Shown here one piece after another: positions 19,587 to 29,459 of a stretch of DNA of 64,000 nucleotides (position 1 is its first letter; each line of letters begins with the position of its first letter). Both the position numbers and the translations under genes were made by a program. The notes under the pieces are model-generated. The model did no database searches. It saw only the letters and a program-made list of their open reading frames with translations, and had not been told where the DNA came from. Origin of the DNA: CAJCIT01 sp963771305 (GTDB lineage Bacteria > Acidobacteriota > Terriglobia > Bryobacterales > Bryobacteraceae); contig CAVYTS010000026.1 of assembly GCA_963771305.1 (NCBI GenBank), forward strand, positions 558,001 through 622,000, read 5' to 3'.

Positions 19587-21102
19587 ATGAAGCCAATTCG
19601 TTCCATCATCGTGCTGGCGGTTGCAGCGGTCAGCCTGGACGCGCACGTCGGTAGTCCCGACGTCTATCTCGACGGCAGCGCCGGTCCGTATAAGCTCTTC
19701 ATCGCCATTCGCCCGCCCACCGCGATTCCCGGCATCGCGGAAGTGGAAGTACGCACCGACGCCAAGGACATCACCGGCGTCAAAGCCGCGCCCCTCCCCA
19801 TGACCGGCCCAGGTGCGAAGTTCGCGCCCACCGCCGATGTCCTGACTCGATCACCGCAGGACGCGCAGTTCTATACCGGCTCACTGTGGCTGATGTCGAG
19901 CGGGGCCTGGCAGGTGCGGATCACCGTCGACGGCGCCCGCGGCAAAGGCGTCCTGTCCGTGCCGGTTCCCGCCGTCGCGCAGCGCACCAAAGACATGCAA
20001 TTCGGCTTAAGCGCGCTGCTCTTTGGGCTGATGGTGTTCCTGGTGCTGGGTCTGGTTGCCATCGTCGGAGCGAGTGTGCGCGAGGCCCAATTGGAGCCTG
20101 GCGTTGAACCCACTGACAAGCGCACGCGGCGCGCTCGCTACGTCATGCTGGCTGCCTTCGCATTCATAATCGGAATCGTCTGGCTGGGCAACCGCTGGTG
20201 GAAGTCCGAAGCCGCCGACTACGGCGCTTACATCTACAAGCCTCTCCAGATGCAAGCCAGTCTGGAAGGCTATAACTATCTCACGCTCAAGCTCAGCGAT
20301 CCAGGCTGGCTCAAGTCGCGCCGCTTGGACGACTTTGTGCCCGACCACAATCACCTTATGCATCTGTACGCCGTCCGGCAGCCAGGTCTCGACGTCGTGT
20401 ACCACCTTCATCCGGAACTCGCCGACGCCCGGTGTTTTCAAGCACGCTCTTCCCGCCATGCCCGCGGGCGAATACCGGCTCTATGCCGATGTGGTTCACC
20501 AAAGCGGCTTGCCGGAGACGCTGGTCACGACGATCACCTTGTCGGAGATCAAGGGCCTCCCTCTGGTAGGCGACGACGCAGCCGGTTCCGCTTCTCCCAT
20601 CAGTTCGACGTCAGCGCTCGGTACAGAGTTCACCTTGCCCGATGGCTATCGCATGATCTGGTCCAGCGACAATCATGACCTCGTGGCAAAGCGGCCCTAC
20701 TCGTTCCGCTTCGAGTTGCTGAGTCCCGATGGAAAAGCGCCCACCGACATGGCTTTCTACATGGATATGCTCGGCCACGCCGCATTTCTCAAGACCGACG
20801 GCTCGGTGTTTGCTCACATTCATCCCATTGGCTCCGTCTCCATGGCAGCCTTCATGATCGCGCAGGAACAAAACACCAACGCGACATTCATCCAGCCCAC
20901 TCAAAGTAAAGCTCCAGCCAACGACGTGCTTGACATGCCCGGCATGGACCACAGCATGCACCACATGCCAGCCGTCTCAAACCTTCCCAACCAAGTCAGT
21001 TTTCCCTACGGCTTCCCCACGCCCGGCCGTTATCGGATCTTCGTTCAAATGAAGCACGGCGACACCATCGAGACCGGCGTCTTCGATGCTGACGTGAAGT
21101 AG
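19587..21102 (+). CDS. Membrane-anchored protein with Met/His cluster, putative copper-related; one frameshift
   Basis: Frame 1 (19587 to about 20428) has a signal peptide ending near SLDAHVGSPDVYLDGSAGPY, a beta-rich FixH/CopC-like domain (RPPTAIPGIAEVEVRT, GSLWLMSSGAWQVRITV), and two membrane segments (LLFGLMVFLVLGLVAIVGAS; MLAAFAFIIGIVWLGN). It then enters a second domain (DFVPDHNHLMHLYAVR). Frame 2 (about 20428-21102) continues with GVFKHALPAMPAGEYRLYAD, a repeat of the domain (HAAFLKTDGSVFAHIHPIGS) and the cluster MPGMDHSMHHMP. One indel at about 20420-20435 joins them to about 505 residues. DHNHLMH, HIHP and MDHSMHHM look like Cu(I)/Cu(II) ligands. It is downstream partner of the polytopic protein at 18378-19574. 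Confidence 0.72.
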
Positions 21103-21159
21103 GCCTAAACGTGGAACAGGCTTCAGCCTGTGGTTCGGTGAAGCATGTCGAGGGGGGTG

Positions 21160-22896
21160 CTAGAGTGTTTTTCCTTCGAAGTGGTGCGCCATTTCGGCCC
21201 CGACACCGCCAAAGTCGTTGGCGATCTGTCGTGCCCGTTCCAGCGCGGCTTCGATATGAGGGCAGACGTTCTCGGCGCCGATATGATCCAGCACTTCGGA
21301 GTTCTGGATCAGTCGTGCCGGCTGGTCCAGTGCGCCGCAGAGAACCAGCGTGCGCCCGGAGTTGCGGAGCCGCTCAGCCAGCACCTCGAGTGCGTGCAGC
21401 CCGGTGAGGTCGATAGCCGTCATGTTGCGAAGGCGAAGCACCACCACGGTCGGGAACTTGCTGATATCGGCGGTGGCATCCGCCAGCTTGTCGGTCGTGC
21501 CGAAAAGGAACGGCCCGTGTATGCGCAACACCGTGAGGTAGGGCGGGAACTGCTTGTCTTGCAGTACGTGCGGCCTGCTGTCCCGTATATACTCCTCGGT
21601 CACCGGCGCAACCGTGGTGGTCTGCGACACGCGGTAGATATAGAGCAGCGCCGCCAGCACGATGCCAACTTCCACCGCAATGGTCAGATCGGCAAATACG
21701 GTCAGCGCAAACGTCGCGGCCCACACGGCCTTGTCGGAGTTCGACAGGCTCAGGATGGTCCCGATCTCCCGCCATTCGCCCATGTTGTAGGCGACCACGA
21801 ATAGAACGGCGGCAAGGGTTGCCAGCGGGATGAAGCGTGCGAGCGGTGCTGCCACCAGCAGGATGGCCAACAGCGTGGTCGCATGGATCATGCCCGAAAC
21901 TGGGGTACGGGCTCCCGAGCGGATGTTGGTCGCTGTTCGCGCAATAGCGCCGGTTGCTGGAATGCCGCCGAACAGCGGCGTCGCAAGGTTGGCAATTCCT
22001 TGCGCGACCAGTTCCACGTTGGAGCGGTGACGCGTGCCACTCATGCTGTCGGCAACCACGGCCGATAGCAAGCTCTCGACGGCCGCTAGCAGCGCCACCG
22101 TGAAGGCGGACGAGAGTAGCGGCATGATGTGCTCCAACCGGAAGTCTGGTATGGCAAACGGGGGAAAGCCGGTGGGTATACCGCCGAACTTGGTGCCGAT
22201 GGTCTCAATCGGAAGGTGCAGAGCCGCCGTCAGCACCGTTCCAAAAATCAGGGCCACAATCGAGCCGGGCACGCGGTTGGTGAGTCGTGGCCAGAAGATG
22301 ACGATGGCAAGCGAAGCACAGGCCATCGCGCATGTCAGCCAGTCGATGGAGTTGAGGTGCTCAAGCAGTACCCTCATCCGTGCGATGAATACGCTTGGCA
22401 TCTCGCCCGTCCGCAGACCCAGGAAGTCCTTGATCTGCGTCGAGGCGATCAGCAACGCGATGCCGTTGGTGAAGCCGATGGTCACTGGCCGAGGGATGAA
22501 CTTCACCGCAGCGCCCAGCCCGGTCAGGCCCATGATCAGGAGCATGCCGCCGGCCATGAACGTTACCATCGCCAAGCCCGCCGGACCAAACTTCGCCAGG
22601 ATCCCGGCGACAATCACCACGAACGCGCCTGTCGGCCCGCCGATCTGCAGCCGGCAGCCTCCCAGCGCAGAGATCAGGAAGCCGGCTACTACCGCCGTGT
22701 AGATGCCGGCCTGCGGCGTCACGCCGGAGGCAATGCCGAAGGCCATGGCAAGGGGTAGCGCCACCAAGCCCACCGTTACGCCAGAGAGCAGATCTAAGCC
22801 GAAGTCGTGCTTGTTATAGCCGCGGAGACTGCGCACCGACTCTGGTAGCCATCCGTGTGCCGAGGCTTCCAGGTTCTTAATACCCCAAGTAGCCAT
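21160..22896 (-). CDS. SulP-family anion permease with STAS domain
   Basis: 578 residues from ATG 22896; the open frame extends to 23142 but would run into the next gene and lacks similarity. The SulP signature is LPLAMAFGIASGVTPQAGIY near residue 50, then GGPTGAFVVIVAGI, ten or more membrane segments, VESLLSAVVADSM and GGIPATGAIARTATNIRSGA. A cytosolic STAS domain forms the C-terminus (VLRIHGPFLFGTTDKL, VVLRLRNMTAIDLTGLHALE). It imports sulfate, bicarbonate or another anion; the substrate is not deducible. It follows the gluconate dehydrogenase subunit gene by 38 bases on the same strand, so it may share its transcript. Confidence 0.92.
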   Translation of the reverse strand: MATWGIKNLEASAHGWLPESVRSLRGYNKHDFGLDLLSGVTVGLVALPLAMAFGIASGVTPQAGIYTAVVAGFLISALGGCRLQIGGPTGAFVVIVAGILAKFGPAGLAMVTFMAGGMLLIMGLTGLGAAVKFIPRPVTIGFTNGIALLIASTQIKDFLGLRTGEMPSVFIARMRVLLEHLNSIDWLTCAMACASLAIVIFWPRLTNRVPGSIVALIFGTVLTAALHLPIETIGTKFGGIPTGFPPFAIPDFRLEHIMPLLSSAFTVALLAAVESLLSAVVADSMSGTRHRSNVELVAQGIANLATPLFGGIPATGAIARTATNIRSGARTPVSGMIHATTLLAILLVAAPLARFIPLATLAAVLFVVAYNMGEWREIGTILSLSNSDKAVWAATFALTVFADLTIAVEVGIVLAALLYIYRVSQTTTVAPVTEEYIRDSRPHVLQDKQFPPYLTVLRIHGPFLFGTTDKLADATADISKFPTVVVLRLRNMTAIDLTGLHALEVLAERLRNSGRTLVLCGALDQPARLIQNSEVLDHIGAENVCPHIEAALERARQIANDFGGVGAEMAHHFEGKTL

Positions 22897-22934
22897 GTAC
22901 CCTCGAGGATAACGCCGAAGTTCTTTGATGCGTC

Positions 22935-23627
22935 CTAAGCTGTCCAGGGTTTCACGTCGCCGCCGAGACCCTTGTACCCGTTCTTGAGGCGATCTTCGAT
23001 GACCGCCCATACCTTTGGGTCGCAGCCGTCCCAGTGCGTGACGACGGTGTTGCCCAGATAGGGGAGGTACGCCACGCCCGCCTTGCTCGACAGGAACCCA
23101 GTCGTTGTCAAGTTGCGGAACGTGTTGAAGAAGGCTACCCACGCATGATCCGCCTCGGCTGCCTTGCCCGGCCAGGCAATGCGATCCAGGATCTGCTTCT
23201 GCTGTTCAACGGCCGCGTCGGCGAAGTTCTTGCCGGAGAGATTCTGCGATTCCCGATCCAGCCACACGAGTCCACCAAACACTTGCGCCTGCAGGTTCTC
23301 GTTGCCGTCCTGCTGTGTGCGGAAGGCCAGCCAGTCGTCCATGAACTCCGGCACTCCCGCCTGCGTGGCGCTCGGACCGTGCTCGTCGGCCGGAATGATG
23401 AGGTCGCACAGGACGTGTACGGTGCGCCATTGCGGGTCATCAAAAACCTTCCGTGTGAATGGTGGAATAGCAGCGGGGGCGGCAGTAGCGTGCTCGTGGG
23501 TCTGCGCCATCGCGGATCCGGCCGTGAAAGCGGCCATCGCCGGCACCGAGCCAAGGATCTGGAAGATGTCACGGCGGCTCACGCCGGCCGACTGTGGTTC
23601 GTTAGACTGCGTCTTGGTTTCAGCCAT
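22935..23627 (-). CDS. Gluconate 2-dehydrogenase subunit 3 family protein
   Basis: 230 residues with a Tat leader (VSRRDIFQILGSVPAMAAFT, cut after AMA). The subunit-3 pattern follows: WRTVHVLCDLIIPADEHGPSA, AGVPEFMDDWLAF, FGGLVWLDRES and FFNTFRNLTTTGFLSSKAG. This small subunit partners a GMC flavoprotein, which is encoded 17 bases upstream, and helps carry it through the Tat pathway. The ribosome site GAGGAGA is well placed. No cytochrome subunit gene is adjacent. Confidence 0.93.
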   Translation of the reverse strand: MAETKTQSNEPQSAGVSRRDIFQILGSVPAMAAFTAGSAMAQTHEHATAAPAAIPPFTRKVFDDPQWRTVHVLCDLIIPADEHGPSATQAGVPEFMDDWLAFRTQQDGNENLQAQVFGGLVWLDRESQNLSGKNFADAAVEQQKQILDRIAWPGKAAEADHAWVAFFNTFRNLTTTGFLSSKAGVAYLPYLGNTVVTHWDGCDPKVWAVIEDRLKNGYKGLGGDVKPWTA

Positions 23628-23644
23628 GGTCGTCTCCTCTTCCG

Positions 23645-25357
23645 TTAAGCGTTCAGGTTGAACTTCTTCACCTGGTCGGCGATGTACTCAGAGGTACGCC
23701 AGCCGAGCGCGGTGATAGTGAGCGTCGGATTCTTGTCGGCGTTGCTGACGAAGGGCGCCGCGTCCGTAACAAACAGGTTCTTGCAGTCCCAAGCCTGGCA
23801 ATACTGGTTGAGGACCGAGGTCTTGGGATCATTGCCCATCTTGGTTGTGCCGACTTCGTGAATGATCTCACCACCGCGCGCAATGCCCCAGTTGTTCTCC
23901 GCGCCTTCTTTGTAGGTAACCCGTCCGCCGCAGGATTCGATGATCTCCTGAAATGTTTCCTGCATATGCTTTGCCTGTAGGATCTCGTCGTCGCTCCATT
24001 TGAAATGGAAGCGCAGCACCGGGATACCCCACTCGTCAACCACGTTGGGATCGATCTCACAGTAGCTATTGTCGTTCGGGATCATTTCGCCGCGGCCGGA
24101 GAAACCAATCTCGCAGCCATAGATCTTACGCAGGTTGCGCTTGAACTCCACGCCATACCCGCCGCCCAGGATTCTCTCGGTGCCCTCACCCGTACCGACT
24201 TCGGGCATGCCGCGCCCGCCGCCCAACTCAATGTGATATCCGCGGGCGAAGGGCATTTTGCCGGCCTTCTGCTGCTGGTAGTTCCACCACGGCATATACA
24301 TGTGCATGCCGCCTGTGCCGTCTTCGTTCTGTGGCGGCAGATCCTCCAGGATGGGGAGGTAGCCGCCCACATCCGAGCCTACGGTATCCATCAGATACTT
24401 GCCCACCAAGCCGCTTGAGTTGCCGACACCGTTCGGGAAGAGCGAACTCTTCGAGTTCAGCATGATGCGGGTCGTCTCACAACAGCTTGCTGCCAGGACG
24501 ACGATCTTCGCCTTCACCGTCACATCCGATCGCGTCTTCTTATCGACATAACTGACGCCACTGGCCAAGCCATCGGAACCAACCAACACCTCGCGCACCA
24601 TAGCGCCGGTGCGCACCTCCAGGTTGCCGGTTTTCATGGCTGGGAAAATGTGGACGCCGGGCGAGTTGAAGTTGGCGTTGATGTTGCACGCCCGGCCGCA
24701 CTGCGCGCAGTAGTGGCAGGCGTCGCGGCCATGAATCGGCTTAGTCAGAATGGCGAGGCGCGACGGGATGCAGGGGATCTTCAACTTGTCGCACCCCATC
24801 TTGATAAGCCGTTCGTACCCGCGAGGAGCCGGCGCCGGCAGGAACTTGCCGTCGGGCGTGTTCTCGATGTTCTCGTTCGTGCCGAAAACGCCAATCAGTT
24901 CCTCGGCCTTGTCGTAATACGGGGCCATGTCGTCGTAGCTAATCGGCCAGTCAAAGCCTTTTCCATCGCGACTGTAAGGCTTAAAGTCGTACGGGCCCAT
25001 GCGTAGCGATATGCGGCCATAGTGGTTTGTGCGGCCACCGAGCATGCGGCCTCGCCACCATCGCCAATTCGAGCCAGGCGCATTGGTGTAAGGCTCGCCC
25101 GGGACTTCCCAGCCGCCCACCAAAGTCGCATCAAAATAGCCGAATGGTTTTTGGTGGGTACTTGCGGCGCGATGTGGCGCGTTGTAGGGCCACTTGAACA
25201 TGTCGGATTGCTTGGTGCAGTCGTACCAGTCGCCCGCTTCCAGCATGCAAATCTTAGCGCCGGCGAGTGCCAACACGTGCGCCGCCACGCCACCACCCGC
25301 TCCAGAGCCAACAATCACTACGTCGTACGTCTTCGATGCTGCTTTAGCCTGTGCCAT
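23645..25357 (-). CDS. GMC-family FAD oxidoreductase (gluconate/sugar dehydrogenase large subunit type)
   Basis: 570 residues. The FAD-binding fold begins YDVVIVGSGAGGGVAAHVLA, with the acidic end of the second strand in CMLEAGDW. A Cys-rich patch CHYCAQCGRAC (C-x2-C-x2-C-x3-C) near residue 215 is seen in a subset of GMC proteins and may bind a metal cluster or form disulfides. The C-terminal catalytic region has HEVGTTKMGNDP and VSNADKNPTLTITALGWR. It oxidises an alcohol or sugar group, passing electrons to a membrane acceptor. It has no signal peptide of its own and probably rides on the Tat leader of the subunit-3 partner directly downstream. Confidence 0.93.
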   Translation of the reverse strand: MAQAKAASKTYDVVIVGSGAGGGVAAHVLALAGAKICMLEAGDWYDCTKQSDMFKWPYNAPHRAASTHQKPFGYFDATLVGGWEVPGEPYTNAPGSNWRWWRGRMLGGRTNHYGRISLRMGPYDFKPYSRDGKGFDWPISYDDMAPYYDKAEELIGVFGTNENIENTPDGKFLPAPAPRGYERLIKMGCDKLKIPCIPSRLAILTKPIHGRDACHYCAQCGRACNINANFNSPGVHIFPAMKTGNLEVRTGAMVREVLVGSDGLASGVSYVDKKTRSDVTVKAKIVVLAASCCETTRIMLNSKSSLFPNGVGNSSGLVGKYLMDTVGSDVGGYLPILEDLPPQNEDGTGGMHMYMPWWNYQQQKAGKMPFARGYHIELGGGRGMPEVGTGEGTERILGGGYGVEFKRNLRKIYGCEIGFSGRGEMIPNDNSYCEIDPNVVDEWGIPVLRFHFKWSDDEILQAKHMQETFQEIIESCGGRVTYKEGAENNWGIARGGEIIHEVGTTKMGNDPKTSVLNQYCQAWDCKNLFVTDAAPFVSNADKNPTLTITALGWRTSEYIADQVKKFNLNA

Positions 25358-25424
25358 TGTTCTTCGTAGAAGGGAACCTGTCGAAAGGGTATCAAACCTG
25401 CGTTGGACCGGCCTCCCAGGGAGC

Positions 25425-26456
25425 TTACTTGCCGGTCATCCTTGGTTTGGCAAGAACTTCAAATGAGTCACTGGCCTGCATGGTTAGCGTCGAAACCTCG
25501 GAGTCGCTGACGCGATACATCGTCGCCCGCAGCCGATCTTTGTCGAGTACGAATTTCACATAGTGGTAGTTGGGGAATACGTCACTTTGATATAGATCGT
25601 CCCGCGCGCGCTCGACATAGTAAGGTGTGGCGCCGCCTCCGCCGGAGACCAGGTAGACTACGTCGTCTTTTACCAGCCGCTCGTAGTTGTGGATGTGCCC
25701 GGCACTCACGATGAACCGCGAATGAGAGTGCGAGGCGACCCGGGATAGATAGTCCCGGAGCGCGATCTCGTTCGGCCGGGGATTGTGATTCACTTCAATG
25801 CGTGTTTGAAAGTCGGCCATCGGCGGATGGTGCATGGTAATAACGACGAAGTCGACGGAAGCGGGCAGCCCTTCCACCTGCGCGACGAGCCACTTGGCCT
25901 GGTCGCTGCCGGTAAGCAAGGAGGTGTCGCTGTCCAGCGCGATGATGTAAATCCGCGGTCCGAGCTGAGTCGAGTACCAACGTCGATTCCGTAACTCGGG
26001 GAATGTTGCCCACCAGTTCTCCAGGCACTCCTGAGGATCCTTGCCGCTGAATTCGTGGTTGCCGAGAGCGGGCAGCACCAATAAGCGACTGTCGCGCCAC
26101 GGTTTGATCTCGCTCTTGAAGACCTCATAGTCGTTCTTTACACTGCCCGCTAAAGGTACGTCGCCATTCAAGACCACCGCATCGGGCTTTCCCTCGGCAA
26201 TTCGCTGAATCAGGAATTGCCGCACCCTAGGGTTTGTCGCCGTGAAATTGGCCGGGTCGGTGAATCGTTGATCGCCGTAGGTAATAAAACTGGCTGGAAA
26301 GTGCAGTTGGTCTTCCGCAACGCGAAATGTGGGTCCGGGCTGGCTCAATAACTGACTGGTGGGTAGATCCGACGCCGTTTGTTGAGAACAACCAGTTTGA
26401 ACTAGCAACGGGCAAATGATCCCGACAATAAGCAGCAGCACGCGCCGAATCGTCAT
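25425..26456 (-). CDS. Calcineurin-like metallophosphoesterase, predicted lipoprotein
   Basis: Start placed at ATG 26456, giving 343 residues with a lipoprotein leader (VLLLIVGIICPLLVQTGC, lipobox Cys about residue 22); the open frame extends to 26636 without similarity and would overlap the divergent gene. Metal-binding motifs follow in order: YGDQRF (GDxR rather than the common DxH), VLNGDVP, GNHEF, VITMHHPP and SAGHIHNYER. It resembles purple-acid-phosphatase-like phosphoesterases and would act on phosphoesters in the periplasm. Two bases of overlap are avoided with the Hsp70-like gene on the other strand by this start. Confidence 0.85.
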   Translation of the reverse strand: MTIRRVLLLIVGIICPLLVQTGCSQQTASDLPTSQLLSQPGPTFRVAEDQLHFPASFITYGDQRFTDPANFTATNPRVRQFLIQRIAEGKPDAVVLNGDVPLAGSVKNDYEVFKSEIKPWRDSRLLVLPALGNHEFSGKDPQECLENWWATFPELRNRRWYSTQLGPRIYIIALDSDTSLLTGSDQAKWLVAQVEGLPASVDFVVITMHHPPMADFQTRIEVNHNPRPNEIALRDYLSRVASHSHSRFIVSAGHIHNYERLVKDDVVYLVSGGGGATPYYVERARDDLYQSDVFPNYHYVKFVLDKDRLRATMYRVSDSEVSTLTMQASDSFEVLAKPRMTGK

Positions 26457-26539
26457 CGCTAGTACTTCGAGCGTAACTCGATGGCTCCGACAGCACGAGG
26501 TCCTCTGGCTTCGACGTTCTCTGCGCGAAACTACAGTCT

Positions 26540-27835
26540 GTGACTTCCGCGGGCTTCGGTCTCGACTTCGGGACAACCAACAGTTCCATTGCCGTCGCTT
26601 ACCCGGACGGTCGCAAACAACTGGTCCGGTTCCCAACGGCTGCGTACTTCACGGAAGCCTACCGCTCTTTGATCTACCTGGAGCGAGTCCGCCAAGACGG
26701 CCGCAGTATGTTGAAGTCGTGGACCGGTCCGCAAGGTATCGAGCAATACTTGCAGGCCGAAGAGAAAGGACGGCTCATTCAGTCGTTGAAGTCTTTTCTC
26801 TCCAGTCGTGGCTTGCGCGGAACAGAGATCTTTGGGCGCCAGGTGGCTCTGGAAGAGTTGATTGCCAAGATCCTTCGCGACATTCGTGCCGAGGCAGAAC
26901 ACCAACTAAAGGTGCGTCTGCGCAACGTTGTCGTGGGACGGCCGGTTCGTTTCATTGGGGCCGAGAGCGAAAGCGATGACTCGTTTGCCGTAGCTCGGCT
27001 CGAACAGGCGCTCGGCCTAGCCGGCTTCGAGAAGGTTCGATTTGAGCTGGAACCAATGGGCGCTGCCTGCCATTACGAATCGACGCTCGACCACGATGAG
27101 CTCATTCTGATTGGCGATTTTGGCGGCGGCACAAGCGACTTTTCGCTGCTATGCGTGGGCCCAAGCTTCCGAGGCCACGGGCGCAGCCCGGAAGCGCTGC
27201 TGGGTAATGAAGGAGTTGGTCTGGCTGGTGACGCCTTCGATGCCAAGATCGTGCGCCACCTCGTTTCACCCGCACTCGGGGCCGGCACCATGATCCGTTC
27301 GATGGATAAACTGCTGCCCGTGCCTAACTGGGTGTACTTCAAGCTTGAGCGCTGGCATCATCTGTCGCTGCTGCGCTCGAACGAGACCCTCAACATGTTG
27401 GAAAGCGTTCGAGCCCAAGCGCTGGAACCCGATCGAATCGGCGCGTTGCTCTCTCTTGTTCGTCATGGTCTCGGATATCAACTACACCAAGCCGTGCAGA
27501 AGGTGAAATGCCGTTTATCGGAAGCGCCGGCAGCCACCTTCCACTTTCAGGATGGCGGCTTGGACATCGAGGCCGACGTTACTCGAAAGCAGTTCGAACG
27601 CTGGATCGCGGAAGAACTTTTGGCCATCGAGCAGTGCGTAGACCGGCTACTGGGCGAATCTCGCATTCATGCCCGCGATGTGGATAACGTCTTCTTGACC
27701 GGTGGCTCCTCGTTTGTGCCGGCGGTGAGGCGGATCTTCGAATCGCGCTTCGGTGCGGAACGGATTCGAACCGGCGACGAGTTCACATCGGTTGCAAGCG
27801 GGCTAGCCTTGCGAGCCTTGTCGGGCGACCCTTAG
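26540..27835 (+). CDS. Hsp70-like protein (YegD/DnaK-related ATPase domain only)
   Basis: 431 residues from GTG 26540. Actin/Hsp70 fold motifs: phosphate 1 GLDFGTTNSSIAVAY, connect 1 region EPMGAACHYES, phosphate 2 IGDFGGGTSDFSLLC, and adenosine motif VFLTGGSSFVPAVRRIF. It lacks the DnaK substrate-binding domain, as is usual for the YegD group, whose cellular role is unclear. No J-domain or GrpE gene is nearby. It is divergent from the phosphoesterase across about 80 bases. Confidence 0.9.
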   Translation: MTSAGFGLDFGTTNSSIAVAYPDGRKQLVRFPTAAYFTEAYRSLIYLERVRQDGRSMLKSWTGPQGIEQYLQAEEKGRLIQSLKSFLSSRGLRGTEIFGRQVALEELIAKILRDIRAEAEHQLKVRLRNVVVGRPVRFIGAESESDDSFAVARLEQALGLAGFEKVRFELEPMGAACHYESTLDHDELILIGDFGGGTSDFSLLCVGPSFRGHGRSPEALLGNEGVGLAGDAFDAKIVRHLVSPALGAGTMIRSMDKLLPVPNWVYFKLERWHHLSLLRSNETLNMLESVRAQALEPDRIGALLSLVRHGLGYQLHQAVQKVKCRLSEAPAATFHFQDGGLDIEADVTRKQFERWIAEELLAIEQCVDRLLGESRIHARDVDNVFLTGGSSFVPAVRRIFESRFGAERIRTGDEFTSVASGLALRALSGDP

Positions 27836-27857
27836 CGATGATCCAGTCCACTGGCAT

Positions 27858-29459
27858 TCAATTGGAGGGTGCATTCGCGTTCGGCGGCTGTGCAGTTCCT
27901 CCTGGTGGATTCGCCGGAGTCTTCGGCTGCTTCGCGGTTAAATCCTGCATCGACGGCAGTTGCGACGTCTTCCAGCCACCTCCCAATTCCTTGACCAGCT
28001 GAACGCTCGAAGTCATCTGGCGCAGCTGGATATTTATCTCGGAGAGTTGATTGGTGAGCACGCTGGTTTGAGCAGTAATGACATTCAGATAACTGTCGAC
28101 TCCACCCGTATATCGTACGGTTGCAAGCCGCAAGGTATGCTGTGAATCGCTCACGGCCGTGTGTTGCTCGACCACTTCCTGAGCGAGTATCCGCAACGCT
28201 GCCAGGTTATCCTCAACGCCCTGGAAGGATGTCAGCACGGTCTGGCGGTAATTCGCCACCGTCCCGTCGTAGGCAGCGCGATCCGCTTCGGTCGTTGCCC
28301 GGCGCAGGCCTCCATCAAACAATGTCTGAGCCAGGGTTGGGCCGACAGACCAGAACCGCGCCGGCCAAGTGAACCAATTCGCAAGGCTGATGGCTTCCAA
28401 TCCAGCGCTTGCGCTCAGCGTGAGGTTTGGGTAGTACGCGGCTTGATCGACGCCGATCTGAGCGTTGGCCGCGGCGACACGCCGTTCTGCCGCTGCAATG
28501 TCGGGTCTTCGTTCCAATAGCTCCGAAGGAATCCCCACCGGAACGGGAGGAGGATTAGGCCTGAACTCGGCAACTGCGAGAGAGAAATCGGAGGGCGGTT
28601 TGCCGATCAACATGGCGATCGCGTGCTCGTATTGAGCCCGCGCAACGCCCAGGTCCGTGGCCTGAGCAATCGCCGTGTCTAACTGTGTCTTCGCCTGCGA
28701 AACGTCCTCATCGGAGGCAATGCCTCCGTTATACCGGGCGGTGGTCAGCCGCAATGTTTCCCGATAGGCGGTCGCCGTCTCGTCGAGAACTTTTTTCTGT
28801 GCATCCAGCGATCGAATTTCGAAGTAGTCCTGGGCGAGTTCGGTTTGTACTGACAACAAGGCCGTTGCTAGATCGCCCGCACTGGCCTGTGCCTGGAAAG
28901 CGTTCTCTGCGATTTGGTTGCGCACCTTATGCCAGAGGTCGACCTGATAGGAGAGGTCGAACGGTAACGAATAGGTATTGATTACGCCGCCAGTCGTTGA
29001 CACCGGAACTGTCCCGCCGGAAGTCCCGAGGTTCCTGGTTTGACTCGATATGCGTGAGTTGGTAAATGATGGCGATGCCGCAATTGTGGGATAGAGCTGC
29101 GACCGCGCCTCGTGGACAATAGCCCGCGCCTGGCGGAAGCTCGCCTCGGCTTGGGCGATGGTCTGATTTGAAACGCGAACCTGCACCTCAAGCGAATTCA
29201 ACTCGGGCTCGCCGTAGAGTTCCCACCAGTTCCCACGAATCTGGTCGTCCTTGGGATCGGCTAGCTTCCAACCGGTTCCTTCTTTGAATTCCTTCGGGAC
29301 GGCTTCCTTATAGGCTTGAGGCGCCGGCGCCGTAGGTTTCGCGTACTTTGGACCCACGTTACAGGAGCTAATGGAAAAAACGCCTACGGCAGCCAAAATC
29401 AGGGCGGCTGTCTGGCGGGCGAGTTTCCTGTTAGGCGCAACTCTACTGCTGGATATCAT
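27858..29459 (-). CDS. RND outer-membrane efflux lipoprotein (NodT/OprM family)
   Basis: 533 residues. The leader ends SISSC (lipobox) followed by NVGPKYAKPTAPAPQAYKE, the start typical of NodT-type factors. Two OEP repeats are visible: WWELYGEPELNSLEVQVRV, then TARYNGGIASDEDVSQAKTQL with the internal copy ATVRYTGGVDSYLNVITAQTS; LLERRPDIAAAERRVAAANA lies between. A Pro/Asn-rich tail (NPPGGTAQPPNANAPSN) ends it. It provides the trimeric outer-membrane channel for the MdtABC-like pump encoded upstream, and is the last gene of that operon. Its start overlaps the end of the STAS gene by 17 bases. Confidence 0.93.
   Translation of the reverse strand: MISSSRVAPNRKLARQTAALILAAVGVFSISSCNVGPKYAKPTAPAPQAYKEAVPKEFKEGTGWKLADPKDDQIRGNWWELYGEPELNSLEVQVRVSNQTIAQAEASFRQARAIVHEARSQLYPTIAASPSFTNSRISSQTRNLGTSGGTVPVSTTGGVINTYSLPFDLSYQVDLWHKVRNQIAENAFQAQASAGDLATALLSVQTELAQDYFEIRSLDAQKKVLDETATAYRETLRLTTARYNGGIASDEDVSQAKTQLDTAIAQATDLGVARAQYEHAIAMLIGKPPSDFSLAVAEFRPNPPPVPVGIPSELLERRPDIAAAERRVAAANAQIGVDQAAYYPNLTLSASAGLEAISLANWFTWPARFWSVGPTLAQTLFDGGLRRATTEADRAAYDGTVANYRQTVLTSFQGVEDNLAALRILAQEVVEQHTAVSDSQHTLRLATVRYTGGVDSYLNVITAQTSVLTNQLSEINIQLRQMTSSVQLVKELGGGWKTSQLPSMQDLTAKQPKTPANPPGGTAQPPNANAPSN

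Noticed and set aside
22897..23142. N-terminal extension of the SulP gene
   Set aside because: It would overlap the gluconate dehydrogenase subunit gene and encodes Arg/Gly-rich text without similarity; ATG 22896 fits the family start.
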